Shown here in pieces: positions 52,001 through 60,588 of a stretch of 64,000 nt of DNA. The stretch lies in assembly GCF_025231485.1 (NCBI RefSeq), contig NZ_CP104003.1:3797960-3861959 (forward strand), in the 5' to 3' direction. This DNA is from Salinirubellus salinus (GTDB taxonomy: Archaea; Halobacteriota; Halobacteria; Halobacteriales; Haloarculaceae). The first letter of the stretch is position 1; each line of letters begins with the position of its first letter. Both the position numbers and the translations under genes were made by a program. Below the pieces are notes generated by a model, which saw only the letters and a program-made list of their open reading frames with translations, had not been told where the DNA came from and ran no database searches.

Positions 52001-55000
52001 CGAACGAATCGCCGTCCGGGTCACGGTCGTTGGCCAGGCGACCGGGGCCGCTCACGTTCAGCCACTCGCCCTCGTAGACCGTGTAGCGGTCGGCCGTAGC
52101 GACCGGCGCCCGGTTCGCCGTCGCGTTCGGGTCCGGGAGCACCTCGATGGTGACGGTGGCGAACGAGGAGTACTCACTGTCTTCGTCCCGAACACGGTAG
52201 ACGTAGGAGTCGGTGCCGACGAAGCCGTCGTCGGGCCGGTACTGGAAGCTGCCGTCCTGTGCGGAGCGATGGAGTGTGCCGTTGTCGGTGTCGCCGTGGT
52301 GACTCGCGCTGAAGACGTCCCCGTTCGGATCGAGGTCGTTCGCCAGCCGACCGGGCCCGCTCACGTTCAGCCACCGGCCTTCGTAGACCGTGTAGTGGTC
52401 GGGGACCGCGACCGGTGCGGTCGTGGCCGGGTCGACGACCTCGATAGCGACTGCCCCGAACGTGGAGTACTCGCCGTCGTCGTCGCGGACACGGTAGACG
52501 TAGGAGTCGGTGCCGACGAAGCCGTCGTCGGGGAGATACTGGAAGCTGCCGTCCTGTGCGGAGCGATGCAGCGTGCCGTTGTCGGTGTCTCCGTGGTGGC
52601 TCGCGTCGAAGTCGTCGCCGTCGACGTCGTAGTCGTTCGCCAGCCGACCGGGGCCGCTCACGTTCAGCCACTCGCCGGCGAGGGTGGCGTAGTGGTCCGG
52701 GCCGACCGTCGGCGCCCGGTTCGACGGGAGCACCTCGATGGTGACGGTTGCGAACGAGGAGTACTCGCCCTCGGCGTCGCGGATGCGGTAGACGTAGGAG
52801 TCGGTGCCGACGAAGCCGTCGTCCGGGAGATATTCGAAACTCCCGTCCTGTGCCGAGCGGTGGAGCGTACCGTGGCTCGGCGAGCCGTGGTGGCTCGCGC
52901 CGAACGTGTCGCCGTCGACGTCGTAGTCGTTGGTGAGGCGACCGGGACCACTCACATTCAGCCAGGTGCCCTGCCGCACGGTGTACGTGTCCGGGACCGC
53001 GGTCGGGGCGCGGTTCGTCGGGGGGAGTACCTCGATGGTGACGGTGGCGAACGAGGAGTACTCGCCGGCTTCGTCCTGAACGCGGTAGACGTAGGAGTCG
53101 GTGCCGACGAAGCCGTCGTCCGGGAGGTACTGGAAACTCCCGTCCTGCGCCGAGCGGTGGAGTGTGCCGTTGTCGGTGTCGCCGTGGTGACTCGCGTCGA
53201 ACGAGTCACCGTCCGGGTCGTGGTCGTTCGCCAGCCGACCGGGCCCGCTCACGTTGAGCCACTGGCCGGCGTGGACCGAGTAGGAATCGTCGACGGCCTC
53301 GGGCGCCCGGTTCGGGTCCGGGAGCACCTCGATGGTGACCGTGGTGTACGCCGAGTACTCCCCCTCGCTGTCCTGCGTGCGATAGACGAACGAGTCGGTG
53401 CCGGTGAAACCGGGGTCCGGGCGGTACTCGAAGCCGCCGCTGGCGTAGAACGACTCGAGCGTCCCGTTGTCGGGAGCGCTGTGGTGGCTCGCGTCGAACG
53501 AATCCCCGTCCGGGTCGGCGTCGTTCGTGAGGACGTCGGGGGCACTGACGTTCAGCCACTCGCCCGCGTAGACCGTATAGCGGTCGGTGGCCACGGTCGG
53601 CGGTCGGTTCTGGCCGACGAGCGTTCCGGTACCGGACAGCGCGACGTTCACCGTCGGTTCGTCGGTGTCGTTCGTCGAGAGGGTGAGTGTCGCGTCGGCC
53701 GCCCCGGTGAACTCGGGGGCGAACTCGACAGTGACGTCGTGTGCCCCGCCGGCCGGGATGGTCGTCGTGCCGCCCCCGTCCGTGACGCCGTAGGCGGTCG
53801 CGGCGGTCCCCGAGAGACTGGCCCCGTCGAACGAGAGCGACGAGCCACCGACGTTCGAGACGGTCACGATCGTCGTCGTGCTGTTACCGACCTCGACGTC
53901 GCCGAACTCGTGACTCGCCGGCGAGACGTCGACCTCGGCGGGGCCGACGCCGACGCCGGTGAGCGTCGCCGTGACGGTCCCCGAGAACAGGGTGTCGACG
54001 TCGAGGCTCGCGGTCTTCGTCCCGCTCGCGGTCGGCGCGAACCGCAGCCAGACGGTCGCGCTGTCCCCCGGATACACGTTCGTCTGCGGGCCGCTCAGGA
54101 TGCGGTAGTCGGCGTCATCCGTCCCGCCGACCGTCGCGCCGTCGATGTAGAGCGTCTCCGTCCCCTCGTTCGTTATCTGGACGTACCGGTCGACCGTCTC
54201 TCCGACGGCGACGTCACCGAAGTCGCGGGTCGTGGGCGAGACGACCGGATCAGCCGAGGGCTCCGAGACGTCCACCTGGACCGGCGGCAGGTCCGCGACG
54301 GTCACGTCGTACGTGCCCGTGTTCGCGAACGCGTGCGTGAACGTCACCGTCGCCTCGTCGTCGTAGCCCGTCCCAACCGTGCCGTTCGTGGTGTCGACGA
54401 CGCTCCCGTCGACCGAGAGGTTCGTGGTGTAGGGGCAGGCGGCGGCACCGAGGTTCCGGACGGTCGCTTCGACGGTGACCGACTCGCCAGTCGAGGCGTT
54501 CCGGTCGGAGACGGTGAGTCCGGTGTACTCGAAGAGCGCCGACGGCTGGTCGGTCGTCCCACCACGGAGCGCCGCGAGCGAGTAGGTGTCGTCGGCGTTC
54601 TCCAGCCCCGTCGTGTAGAGGACGCCGTCCGCGACGGCCGGCGTGAACGACGCCTCGCCGTACGCACCGTAGCGCCACACCAACTCGCCCGTGTCGGCGT
54701 CGTAGGCCCGGATGGTGCTGTCGGCCATCGGGACGTACACCACGCCGCCGGCGGCGGCGAGCGAGTGTTCGGCGGCCGCACACACCGTCGTGTTCCAGCG
54801 CGCGTCGCCGGTCGACGCGTCGAGGGCCCGGACCGCCCCGTCGGCGGTGAGGTACAGCGTCCCGTTCGCCAGCGCGGGGGAGGCCCCGGTGTAGCCGTCG
54901 ACGTTCGCCGGGACGCGCCAGACCGTGCTCCCGTCCGCCGCGTCGAGCGCGTAGATACTCCCGTCAGTACTGCCGTACGCGGCATCGTCGACGTAGACGA

Positions 55001-58000
55001 CGCCGTCCTTCACGACCGGTGCGTGGAGCCGCGACCCTGCGCCGGCGATGCTCCGGTTCCACCGTTCGGTGCCGGTCGCTGCGTCGAGCGCGTACGTGTG
55101 GCCGTCGTCGCTCGTGAGGTACACCGACCCACCCACGACGGCAGGCGTGGTCATCCCGTACCCCGAGTCGGGCGTGGCGAACGTCCAGAGACGTTCTCGC
55201 GTCGTCGCGTTCAGCGCGTAGAGCCGGTCCTCACTGGGGCCTTCTCCGGCGACGTAGAGCACGTCGTCGACCACGGCGAGGCCGCCGTCGTCGCCCACGT
55301 CGAACGTCCAGAGACGCTCGCCGGTCGTGGCGTCCAGCTGGTAGAGCGTGCCGTAGGCGGTGACCGCGTAGAGGTGTCCCCCAGCGTACGCGGGCGGGAC
55401 CTCGACGTCGTCGAGGGTCTGGTACTGCCAGCGGAGCGACCCGTCGGTGGCGTCGTAGGCGAACACCGACTCGGTACCGCTGTCGTCGCGCCCGCCGACG
55501 AAGACGGTGTCTGCGGCCACCGTCGGCCCGCTGGACCACTCGTTGGAGTGGTCGACGGTCCAGTCCACGACGTTCGCACCGACCGCCGTCGGCGCGGTGG
55601 TGCTGGAGCCGCCGGCGTTCCCTGCGTCGAAGCCCTCGGTCGGCCAGGAACCGGCGTCGGGGGCGAGCGAACGCGGGCCGCCGAGGTCGACGACCGCCCC
55701 GTCCGCAGCGTCTCCGACGGCGACGGTAGCGCTCCCGGCCCGGTCGTACATGAACCGCTCCAGTGAGTCTTCACCCTCGTTCGGCTGGAGCGTGAACACG
55801 AAGTCGCCCCGGTGCTGGACCTTCACGGTCCAGCTGACCGTCGTGTGCTCGCCCGGCGCGAGCGTCCCCGTCCGGCCGACGTAGTCGTAGACGTAGTGGC
55901 TCTCGTCCGGGGCGACCGCGAGGTTCACGTCGTACTCTCGGGCGAGCGTCCCGACGTTGGTCGCCGTCGCGGTGACGGTGACGTTCTCGCCGACGCCAGC
56001 CACGCCCGAGTCGACCGAGAGGTCGGTGAACTCGATGGCGCCGCCCTCGACGAGCGCACGGAACCGTCCCGACCAGTCGTCGTAGGCGTAGACGGTCCCG
56101 TCGACGACCGACAGCGAGAGGCCCTGGCCACTGTGACCGAGCCGCTCGCCGTCCTCGGCGCTGTAGAGACGCGTGTAGCCGGGGTCGAAGGTGGTCTCGG
56201 CTCCGTAGACGACGCCGTCGACGACCTGGATGCGCGAGAGGAAGTTCGTGCTCGCGTTCCAGTTCGGGGTCCCGGTCGCCGCGTCGAGCCGGTGGAGGCG
56301 GTTCGCGTCGCGGTCCGAGTAGGCGGTCTGTCGGACGTAGAGCGTACCATCGTGGACCGCGGGCTTTCGGAGTCGCCAGCCGTCGTCGCCACCGCCGTAG
56401 TAGTTCTGGACGCTCGAGGGGGTGAAACGCCACTGCTCGGCCCCGGTCGCGACGTCGAGGGCGACCAGTTCCTCGGCCGGCTCGCCCGCCGCGTTCGTCG
56501 ACTCGTCGACGACGAACACGAGGCCGTCGGTGACGACGGGCGTCTCGTCCTGATCGACGCCGAGACCCAGCGAGTCCGTCGTCCAGGCCAGCGAGCCCGT
56601 CGCCGCGTCGAAGACGTGGAGTTCGTCCTCGTACGTCGCTGTCTCGATCTCGTCCATGGCAGTCACGAACACGTACCCCTCGCCGGCGGCGTAGGTGCGG
56701 TAGGAGTCCTGCAGCCGGAATTCGGCGTTCGAGTACGACCAGACCGGGGTCCCGGTCGCCGCGTCCAGCGCGACGACCGACGCGTTCTCGTAGTAGTCGT
56801 TCTGCTCGTAGACGTTGCCGGCGACGTAGACCCGTCCGTCGGCGACGATTGGGCCGTGGTCGTCGCCCGTGCTGACGTTGATCGACACCGACTGCTTCCA
56901 CGTCCGGGTCCCGGTCGCCGCGTCGAAGGCGTACACGGAGCCGTGCTCGATGGCGCCGGCTCCCTCCGCGAACAGGTAGGGCGTCGTGGCGACGTAGACC
57001 GTGCCGTCGACGACCGCCGGCGACCCCGAGGGGACCCGGTTCTCTGCCGTGAAGTTGTACTCCCACTGGACCGTGCCCGCCGCTGTGTCGTACGCGGTGA
57101 CGGTGTGGACGTCCGCCCCGCCGCTGTATCGGTTCTCGTGGCGGACGACGAAGACGGAGCCGTCGGCGACGACGGGCGTGGTGTCCTCGTCGGTGTTGCT
57201 GACGTTCCAGGCCTCCTGGAAGTGCCGTGACGGCCCGTCGGTGTCCGGGTTGGCGTCGGTCCGATTCGCGGCGAAGCCACCCATCGGCCACGCGTCGGCG
57301 GGACCGGCGTGGACGACGTCCACGGTGACCGGGCCGGCCGCGAGGTCGGATTCGAGTCGCCGCTGGACGGAGAGGTTCCAGGCGGCCGCGCTCGGGAGTG
57401 CCGCCGTGAACGTCAGCGTGGTGGTGGCACCGGGTGCGAGCGTGCCGTTCGTGCGGTCCAGCGTCCACCGGTCGCCCGGGAACGGCGCGTCCGCCACCAG
57501 CGAGAGGTCGTAACTCCGGCTCTCGCTGTCGACGTTCTCCACCGTCACGTCGACCGTGAACTGCTCACCCGGTGCGACGGTCGTCGCGGAGGCACCGACC
57601 CCGGAGAACCGGAACGGCGAGTCCTCCAGAGCGTAGACACGGGTCCGGTCCCCGTCGAGGACGTGGGCGTACACCCGGTCGTCGGCGACCGCCAACTCGG
57701 TCGCGGCGCCGTCGAGACGGTACTGCCACAGCCGCGTCCCGGTCGCCCCGTCCAGCCCGACCACGTGGCCACGGTTGTTCACCGCGTAGACGGTCCCGTC
57801 GGCGACGGCCGGCGACCGGGCGTCCGTCCTGACGTAGCTGAGGCCGTGGTCGAGGCTCGCGGGGAGCCGGTGGCGCCACGCCCGCTGGCCCGCCGACGCG
57901 TCGAGCGCGTGGACGGTGTTCCCCGACGCGAGGTAGACGGACCCGTCCGCGACGGCAGCCCCGGTCGGTCGCGTGTTCAGGTCGAACATCCACTCGACGT

Positions 58001-59003
58001 GACCGTCGGTGGCGTTCAGGCGGTAGAACTTCGGGTCGTGGTCCGTAGTCGACTGGTCGCGGAGCGCAGAGCCGGCCCCAACGTACACCGACCCGTCGCC
58101 GACGACTGGCGGCATCGTGACTGGGCCCTCCATCTCGAACTGCCAGCGTTCGCGGCCGTCGCTCGCGTTCAGCGCGTAGACTGCGTAGTCGCGGTCGTTC
58201 ACCCGTCCCGTGGCGTAGACCGTCCCGTCGGCCGCCGACAGGCCGAGCGAGACGTCATCGTTCACGTCGACGGACCAGCCCGCCGCGCCCGTCTGGAGGT
58301 CGTACGTGTACAGGTACTCCCCACGAGCGGCGTAGAGCGTGCCGTCGCTGATCACCGTCGCGTCGGCCTCGAAGGCGGTGACGTTCCACAGCTCGGTGCC
58401 GTCGGTCGCGCGGTACGCGCGGATCTCGTCGCCGGAGTAGTCGACCTCGGTCGTGACCACCACGCCCTCCGAGACGGCCACGCTGTCGACGTCGAGGCCA
58501 CTGAGGTTCCAGACCTGCGCACCGGTGTTACTGTCCACCGTCCGCAGTGTCTCCTGTCCGGGGACGAACACGAGGCCATCCGCGACGACGGGGGGGACGT
58601 CGCTGGTGTCGCCGTCGAAGGCGTAGACCCAGCGGGCGTCCGGGTCGCTCTGCGGCCCGGAGGCGTTCGGGTTGGCTCCGGTTCGCCCCGGGTCGCGGCC
58701 GGCGGTGCCCCAGTCGTCGGCGTCGAGCGTCGGCCCCGTCGTAGAGGACCCGGCTACGGTCGCCGTGTCGAGCGAGACGGCCGTCTCCTCGACGGTCCGG
58801 GAGTCACCGGTCGGCGTGTGGACGGCGTCACCGCCGACCGGCCCCCGTTTGTCGGCCGCAAGTGCAGGGGTGCCGAGTGCGGCTCCCGCCGGCCCGACGA
58901 CGACGGAGAGTACGACGAGCGCGGCGAGCGTGACCGGAGCGAGTGTGTCGAACGCGCCACCGAGAAACGACAGCAAGGAGGTGCGAACCGATAGTTCAGG
59001 CAT
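49062..59003 (-). CDS. Giant PGF-CTERM surface protein (propeller, ASH and Ig/cadherin-like repeats)
   Basis: About 3,313 residues from ATG 59003 (MPELSVRTSLLS); an ATG 13 codons earlier is rejected because the TATA element CATATAT at about 59028-59034 lies 28 nt from the chosen start. Order: signal peptide; three PQQ-type propeller blocks (near nt 58720-57620, 57295-56060 and 55650-54540) made of ALDAATGTxxW-like blades, each followed by a CARDB-like domain; two ASH domains (54250-53620); eight near-identical Ig/cadherin-like repeats (51230-53615); another ASH; Ig-like regions; a domain like those preceding PGF anchors; a Thr-Pro-rich stalk (49190-49470); and the tail ADGPGFGPWTALLGLLLGLL then RRRTRR. 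The PGF tail means archaeosortase processing and lipid anchoring. Function: probably adhesion or binding. Confidence 0.85.
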   Translation of the reverse strand: MPELSVRTSLLSFLGGAFDTLAPVTLAALVVLSVVVGPAGAALGTPALAADKRGPVGGDAVHTPTGDSRTVEETAVSLDTATVAGSSTTGPTLDADDWGTAGRDPGRTGANPNASGPQSDPDARWVYAFDGDTSDVPPVVADGLVFVPGQETLRTVDSNTGAQVWNLSGLDVDSVAVSEGVVVTTEVDYSGDEIRAYRATDGTELWNVTAFEADATVISDGTLYAARGEYLYTYDLQTGAAGWSVDVNDDVSLGLSAADGTVYATGRVNDRDYAVYALNASDGRERWQFEMEGPVTMPPVVGDGSVYVGAGSALRDQSTTDHDPKFYRLNATDGHVEWMFDLNTRPTGAAVADGSVYLASGNTVHALDASAGQRAWRHRLPASLDHGLSYVRTDARSPAVADGTVYAVNNRGHVVGLDGATGTRLWQYRLDGAATELAVADDRVYAHVLDGDRTRVYALEDSPFRFSGVGASATTVAPGEQFTVDVTVENVDSESRSYDLSLVADAPFPGDRWTLDRTNGTLAPGATTTLTFTAALPSAAAWNLSVQRRLESDLAAGPVTVDVVHAGPADAWPMGGFAANRTDANPDTDGPSRHFQEAWNVSNTDEDTTPVVADGSVFVVRHENRYSGGADVHTVTAYDTAAGTVQWEYNFTAENRVPSGSPAVVDGTVYVATTPYLFAEGAGAIEHGSVYAFDAATGTRTWKQSVSINVSTGDDHGPIVADGRVYVAGNVYEQNDYYENASVVALDAATGTPVWSYSNAEFRLQDSYRTYAAGEGYVFVTAMDEIETATYEDELHVFDAATGSLAWTTDSLGLGVDQDETPVVTDGLVFVVDESTNAAGEPAEELVALDVATGAEQWRFTPSSVQNYYGGGDDGWRLRKPAVHDGTLYVRQTAYSDRDANRLHRLDAATGTPNWNASTNFLSRIQVVDGVVYGAETTFDPGYTRLYSAEDGERLGHSGQGLSLSVVDGTVYAYDDWSGRFRALVEGGAIEFTDLSVDSGVAGVGENVTVTATATNVGTLAREYDVNLAVAPDESHYVYDYVGRTGTLAPGEHTTVSWTVKVQHRGDFVFTLQPNEGEDSLERFMYDRAGSATVAVGDAADGAVVDLGGPRSLAPDAGSWPTEGFDAGNAGGSSTTAPTAVGANVVDWTVDHSNEWSSGPTVAADTVFVGGRDDSGTESVFAYDATDGSLRWQYQTLDDVEVPPAYAGGHLYAVTAYGTLYQLDATTGERLWTFDVGDDGGLAVVDDVLYVAGEGPSEDRLYALNATTRERLWTFATPDSGYGMTTPAVVGGSVYLTSDDGHTYALDAATGTERWNRSIAGAGSRLHAPVVKDGVVYVDDAAYGSTDGSIYALDAADGSTVWRVPANVDGYTGASPALANGTLYLTADGAVRALDASTGDARWNTTVCAAAEHSLAAAGGVVYVPMADSTIRAYDADTGELVWRYGAYGEASFTPAVADGVLYTTGLENADDTYSLAALRGGTTDQPSALFEYTGLTVSDRNASTGESVTVEATVRNLGAAACPYTTNLSVDGSVVDTTNGTVGTGYDDEATVTFTHAFANTGTYDVTVADLPPVQVDVSEPSADPVVSPTTRDFGDVAVGETVDRYVQITNEGTETLYIDGATVGGTDDADYRILSGPQTNVYPGDSATVWLRFAPTASGTKTASLDVDTLFSGTVTATLTGVGVGPAEVDVSPASHEFGDVEVGNSTTTIVTVSNVGGSSLSFDGASLSGTAATAYGVTDGGGTTTIPAGGAHDVTVEFAPEFTGAADATLTLSTNDTDEPTVNVALSGTGTLVGQNRPPTVATDRYTVYAGEWLNVSAPDVLTNDADPDGDSFDASHHSAPDNGTLESFYASGGFEYRPDPGFTGTDSFVYRTQDSEGEYSAYTTVTIEVLPDPNRAPEAVDDSYSVHAGQWLNVSGPGRLANDHDPDGDSFDASHHGDTDNGTLHRSAQDGSFQYLPDDGFVGTDSYVYRVQDEAGEYSSFATVTIEVLPPTNRAPTAVPDTYTVRQGTWLNVSGPGRLTNDYDVDGDTFGASHHGSPSHGTLHRSAQDGSFEYLPDDGFVGTDSYVYRIRDAEGEYSSFATVTIEVLPSNRAPTVGPDHYATLAGEWLNVSGPGRLANDYDVDGDDFDASHHGDTDNGTLHRSAQDGSFQYLPDDGFVGTDSYVYRVRDDDGEYSTFGAVAIEVVDPATTAPVAVPDHYTVYEGRWLNVSGPGRLANDLDPNGDVFSASHHGDTDNGTLHRSAQDGSFQYRPDDGFVGTDSYVYRVRDEDSEYSSFATVTIEVLPDPNATANRAPVATADRYTVYEGEWLNVSGPGRLANDRDPDGDSFDASHHGDTDDGTLYRSAQDGSFEYLPDDGFVGIDSYVYRVRDEHGTYSAFETVTIEVLPDPNRPPQAVDDSYSVHAGEWLNVSGPGRLANDRDPDGDSFGASHHGDTDNGTLHRSAQDGSFQYLPDPGFVGTDSYVYRIRDAEGEYSSFATVTIEVLPPTNRAPTAVSDEYVVVQGETLTVDAPGRLANDYDVDGHTFDASHHSDPNNGTLHRSAQDGSFSYTPDPGFVGVDSYVYRIRDAEGEYSTFVPVTVTVVDASSSGVADVVVTPTDLEFGTVPAGGNATKTVTVANVGDRNLTVSGTALSGPNASAFEVVSGTGSAVLGYGGTHELTVAYAPTATGPAEATLTVLSDDPDEPEVEVTLGGTGEDADAPTVHDVAVTGAARDGSTVYANESVDFTVDATDATGTVDAVRVTLDARFTTFEETVDATYDAGTDDGTASKPIGSLDGGTESGSVEYDSATGDWTASIPTSRLPDDGAYDVVVTAVDDRGNRRTVAAADRVVVDRAVPNVPATVTRLNATAAAVTVAPDEPVRPGSLTLDVERPDGTVVPVALTDEGGHWNGTVTLAGEGQYGLVSAGADLAGNRGNDTATALVTTASTDANGTITVRLVPSGLFVRFTASQTVTDTFVTVTESDSPLAPLASEPSGVAFLDAEIGSQLSANLDHALVGVPVNRSRLASGTDVEDVTVRFYNETTGRWSDVPTTVENVTVDGTTDEYWVATVTHFSTYGAVASDRAPPTVTATIPSDGEELPAGTTAATLRVEYADALSGVETGRVGVLFDGALVTTDPATTVTSTFTEFEATGLTDGSTHTLEVVVVDRADNTHTETLTFTVGSESGDTGSPTTGDDTTPDGSDSDGRDPEPTPTPTPTPARTPAPEPTPTPTPAVTPTATPTVTVTVTTTPTPTTAVTPTASSTASPTAATATVTTTETGSPTAPTTATSAADGPGFGPWTALLGLLLGLLGLRRRTRRGRSEQP
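49190..49470. repeat. Thr-Pro-rich low-complexity stalk, internal simple repeats
   Basis: GGTGTCGGCGTCGG-type tandem hexamers that encode TPTPTP in the giant surface protein, just before the PGF-CTERM tail. Probably an O-glycosylated spacer. Similar but shorter hexamers lie at 23310-23370. Confidence 0.6.
51230..53615. repeat. Eight tandem repeats of about 297 nt inside the giant surface protein
   Basis: Each unit encodes about 99 residues: NRAPxAVxDxYxVxxG at the start, WLNVSGPGRLANDxDxDGD next, and GSFxYxPDxGFVGTDSYVYR near the end. Adjacent copies repeat at the nucleotide level, for example GAGTCGGTGCCGACGAA near 51598, 52206, 52502, 52796 and 53092. The pattern is an Ig/cadherin-like (VCBS-type) repeat. 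Confidence 0.75.
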
Positions 59004-59027
59004 TAGGATACTCTCCCTTCCTCGGTC

Positions 59028-59034
59028 GATATAT
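59028..59034 (-). promoter_or_regulatory. TATA-like promoter of the giant surface protein gene
   Basis: Minus-strand GCATATAT is centred 28 nt before ATG 59003. It faces the promoter of the regulator at 59133 across a 130-nt gap. Confidence 0.5.
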
Positions 59035-59100
59035 GCAGCCACCGGGTGTCGTTCGGGACCCGGACGCGTTCCGGAAGCCGAAACAGGCCCGGAGTACGAA

Positions 59101-59108
59101 CAGTTATC
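59101..59108 (+). promoter_or_regulatory. TATA-like promoter of the regulator gene
   Basis: AGTTATCG around 59102-59108 lies 28 nt before ATG 59133, consistent with a leaderless transcript and with this start codon. Confidence 0.45.
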
Positions 59109-59132
59109 GTAACTCTCGTCCAGTTGAGGTTA

Positions 59133-59927
59133 ATGGACGTTGCCGGACCGGACGACGGCGGGCTGCCCTTGGCGGGCATCAAGCGCGGAGACGCGCTGAC
59201 GGCGCTCCGGGACGGCCCCATGGACCGGGCCGCGCTGATGGAGAGACTCGACGTCTCTCGAACGACCATCCACCGTATCGTCAGGGCACTCGAAGCCCGT
59301 GACATCGTCGAGCAGCGCGGGAACGAGTTCGAGCTCACCACGTTCGGACAGACGGTCGCCGACGAGGTGGCGGCGTACCGGCGTCGTGTCCGTGCCGCCG
59401 GACACCTCAAGCCGTTCCTCGAGACGACTCCCGACCTCCCGGTCGAACTCGACGTCGGCCTGTTCCAGCGGGCGCAGGTGACGGAGACGGAGCCGACGAA
59501 TCCCTACGGCCCGGTCGCACGGTTCATGGAACTGCTCGTGGACTCGGAGACGTTGTACGGCTTCGACACCACCACGATCGCGCCCATCTACGTCGACGAG
59601 ATCCGGGACGAGATCCTCGGGGGGATGGAGACCGACGTCGTGTACCTCCCGTCGGTCGTCGAGGACATCGTCGACACCTACGCGGCGGAGATCGCGGCGG
59701 CCGTCGAGAGTGGGCATCTCACCCTCTCGACCCACGAGGACCTCCCCTTCGGCCTCGCCGTCTTCGACGACCGGGTCGGCCTGGGTGGGTACGACCCCGA
59801 GACCGGGATGTTACGCGCGTTCGTCGACACGGCCGACCCCGGGGCCCGCGAGTGGGCCCTCGACCTGTACGAGCGGTATCGCGAGGCAGCTACCCCGATG
59901 GAACTCTCGTCGGGCACGAGCGACTGA
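59133..59927 (+). CDS. Winged-helix transcriptional regulator with FilR1-like sensor domain
   Basis: 264 residues from ATG 59133. The first 80 residues are an ArsR/MarR-type winged helix: RGDALTALRDGPMDRAALMERLDVSRTTIHRIVRALEARDIVEQRGNEFEL (three consecutive segments). The rest (about 95-260), with VARFMELLVDSETLYGFDTTTIAPIYVDE and HEDLPFGLAVFDDRVGLGGYDPETGMLRAFVD, resembles the sensor domain of methanogen FilR1-type regulators, widespread in haloarchaea. Divergent from the giant surface protein with only 130 nt between starts, so it may control that gene as well as itself. The ligand is unknown. Confidence 0.82.
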   Translation: MDVAGPDDGGLPLAGIKRGDALTALRDGPMDRAALMERLDVSRTTIHRIVRALEARDIVEQRGNEFELTTFGQTVADEVAAYRRRVRAAGHLKPFLETTPDLPVELDVGLFQRAQVTETEPTNPYGPVARFMELLVDSETLYGFDTTTIAPIYVDEIRDEILGGMETDVVYLPSVVEDIVDTYAAEIAAAVESGHLTLSTHEDLPFGLAVFDDRVGLGGYDPETGMLRAFVDTADPGAREWALDLYERYREAATPMELSSGTSD

Positions 59928-60000
59928 CGTCGTGGCCCGGTCGTTCCGTCTCGTCGCCTCCAGCGGTTCACTGTCGTCCGCCTCGAGCCGGTGTAGCGCT

Positions 60001-60033
60001 CCTCGGCAGGCGGTTCCGGCGGCGGCACCGTCG
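60001..60033 (-). repeat. 33-nt repeat, copy B
   Basis: One mismatch (position 8) to copy A at 48897-48929. It encodes TVPPPEPPAEE behind an ATG at about 60042 in a minus-strand frame that runs toward the regulator gene in antisense. This could be a remnant of another ATPase-type gene start or a chance gene fragment. Confidence 0.5.
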
Positions 60034-60219
60034 AGCGCATCTCGTACGTGTGACCGAAGGAGATGCTCTGGGTTCGATTCTCGGAGCCAGTCGTGAAATC
60101 TGGCCGCAACAGTCGTTCTCGTGGTCGGCCTGCCCGCGTGTGACTGGGTCCAGTTTCGGCCATCGATTAATTCCGCCCTCTAATTATCTGGCTAAAGATA
60201 CAGTATTTTTCTCTCAGAA

Positions 60220-60233
60220 ACTATCAGATAAAT
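60220..60233 (+). promoter_or_regulatory. TATA-like promoter of the 55-residue peptide gene
   Basis: CAGATAAATTC at about 60225-60235 lies about 35 nt before ATG 60265 in the AT-rich patch. Expected transcription start is close to 60255. Confidence 0.4.
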
Positions 60234-60264
60234 TCATTCAAGCGCCGCCGAATTGTGGTCATGT

Positions 60265-60432
60265 ATGTCGCAGACCCAGACCCAGACGGCCGAACTGGAT
60301 TCCGAGAGCACCGTTTCCGAGTTCCTCCGTGACCACCCCCGCTTCATGGGCGCGCTGTTCACGCTGCTGCTGCTCCTCTCGCAGAGTGGCAGTGCTATCG
60401 CGAGTCAGGCCTCGACCGTCGCCGGCCCCTGA
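60265..60432 (+). CDS. 55-residue single-span membrane peptide
   Basis: Short gene of 56 codons, MSQTQTQTAELDSESTVSEF and then LRDHPRFMGALFTLLLLLSQ, followed by SGSAIASQASTVAGP and a TGA. An N-terminal polar segment with acidic residues is followed by one hydrophobic span (FMGALFTLLLLL) and a small-residue tail. The RDHPRFMGALFTLLLLLSQSGSA-type pattern matches, from memory, a family of tiny haloarchaeal membrane proteins (DUF7503-like, unchecked). Function unknown. It lies in tail-to-tail orientation to the CHAT protease gene, 156 nt away. ATG 60261 is in another frame and is rejected. Confidence 0.7.
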   Translation: MSQTQTQTAELDSESTVSEFLRDHPRFMGALFTLLLLLSQSGSAIASQASTVAGP

Positions 60433-60588
60433 ACACTACCGCCAGTCACGCCCGACGAGCGCCGTGTGTCGTACCGTCGTGTTCGCGAACACACTTGCCG
60501 TGCGCAGACCGGTCTCTTCGCTCCTGTCCGAGTCATCGATTCGCCGAGCGGCCGCCATCGGCCGTGGCAAGACGGGCTCCTCTACCGG

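Larger units (their letters stand above)
59928..60264. other. Intergenic region before the small peptide gene
   Basis: 337 nt. It holds copy B of the 33-nt repeat (60001-60033) near the start of a minus-strand frame that encodes TVPPPEPPAEERYTG, and a strongly AT-rich tail (60168-60240) that should be the promoter of the 55-residue peptide gene. TTATCTG (60184-60190) and CAGATAA (60225-60231) are inverted arms in that tail. No further gene is accepted. Confidence 0.4.

Noticed and set aside
51230-53615. Regular 297-nt repeats considered as a CRISPR array
   Set aside because: Units are far too long, in frame and coding, with no spacers; they are protein repeats.
49521-55766. 2,081-codon plus-strand open frame
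   Set aside because: It is the antisense of the giant surface protein; high GC and repeated units keep stops away. The translation is Arg/Val/Gly-rich with no domain.
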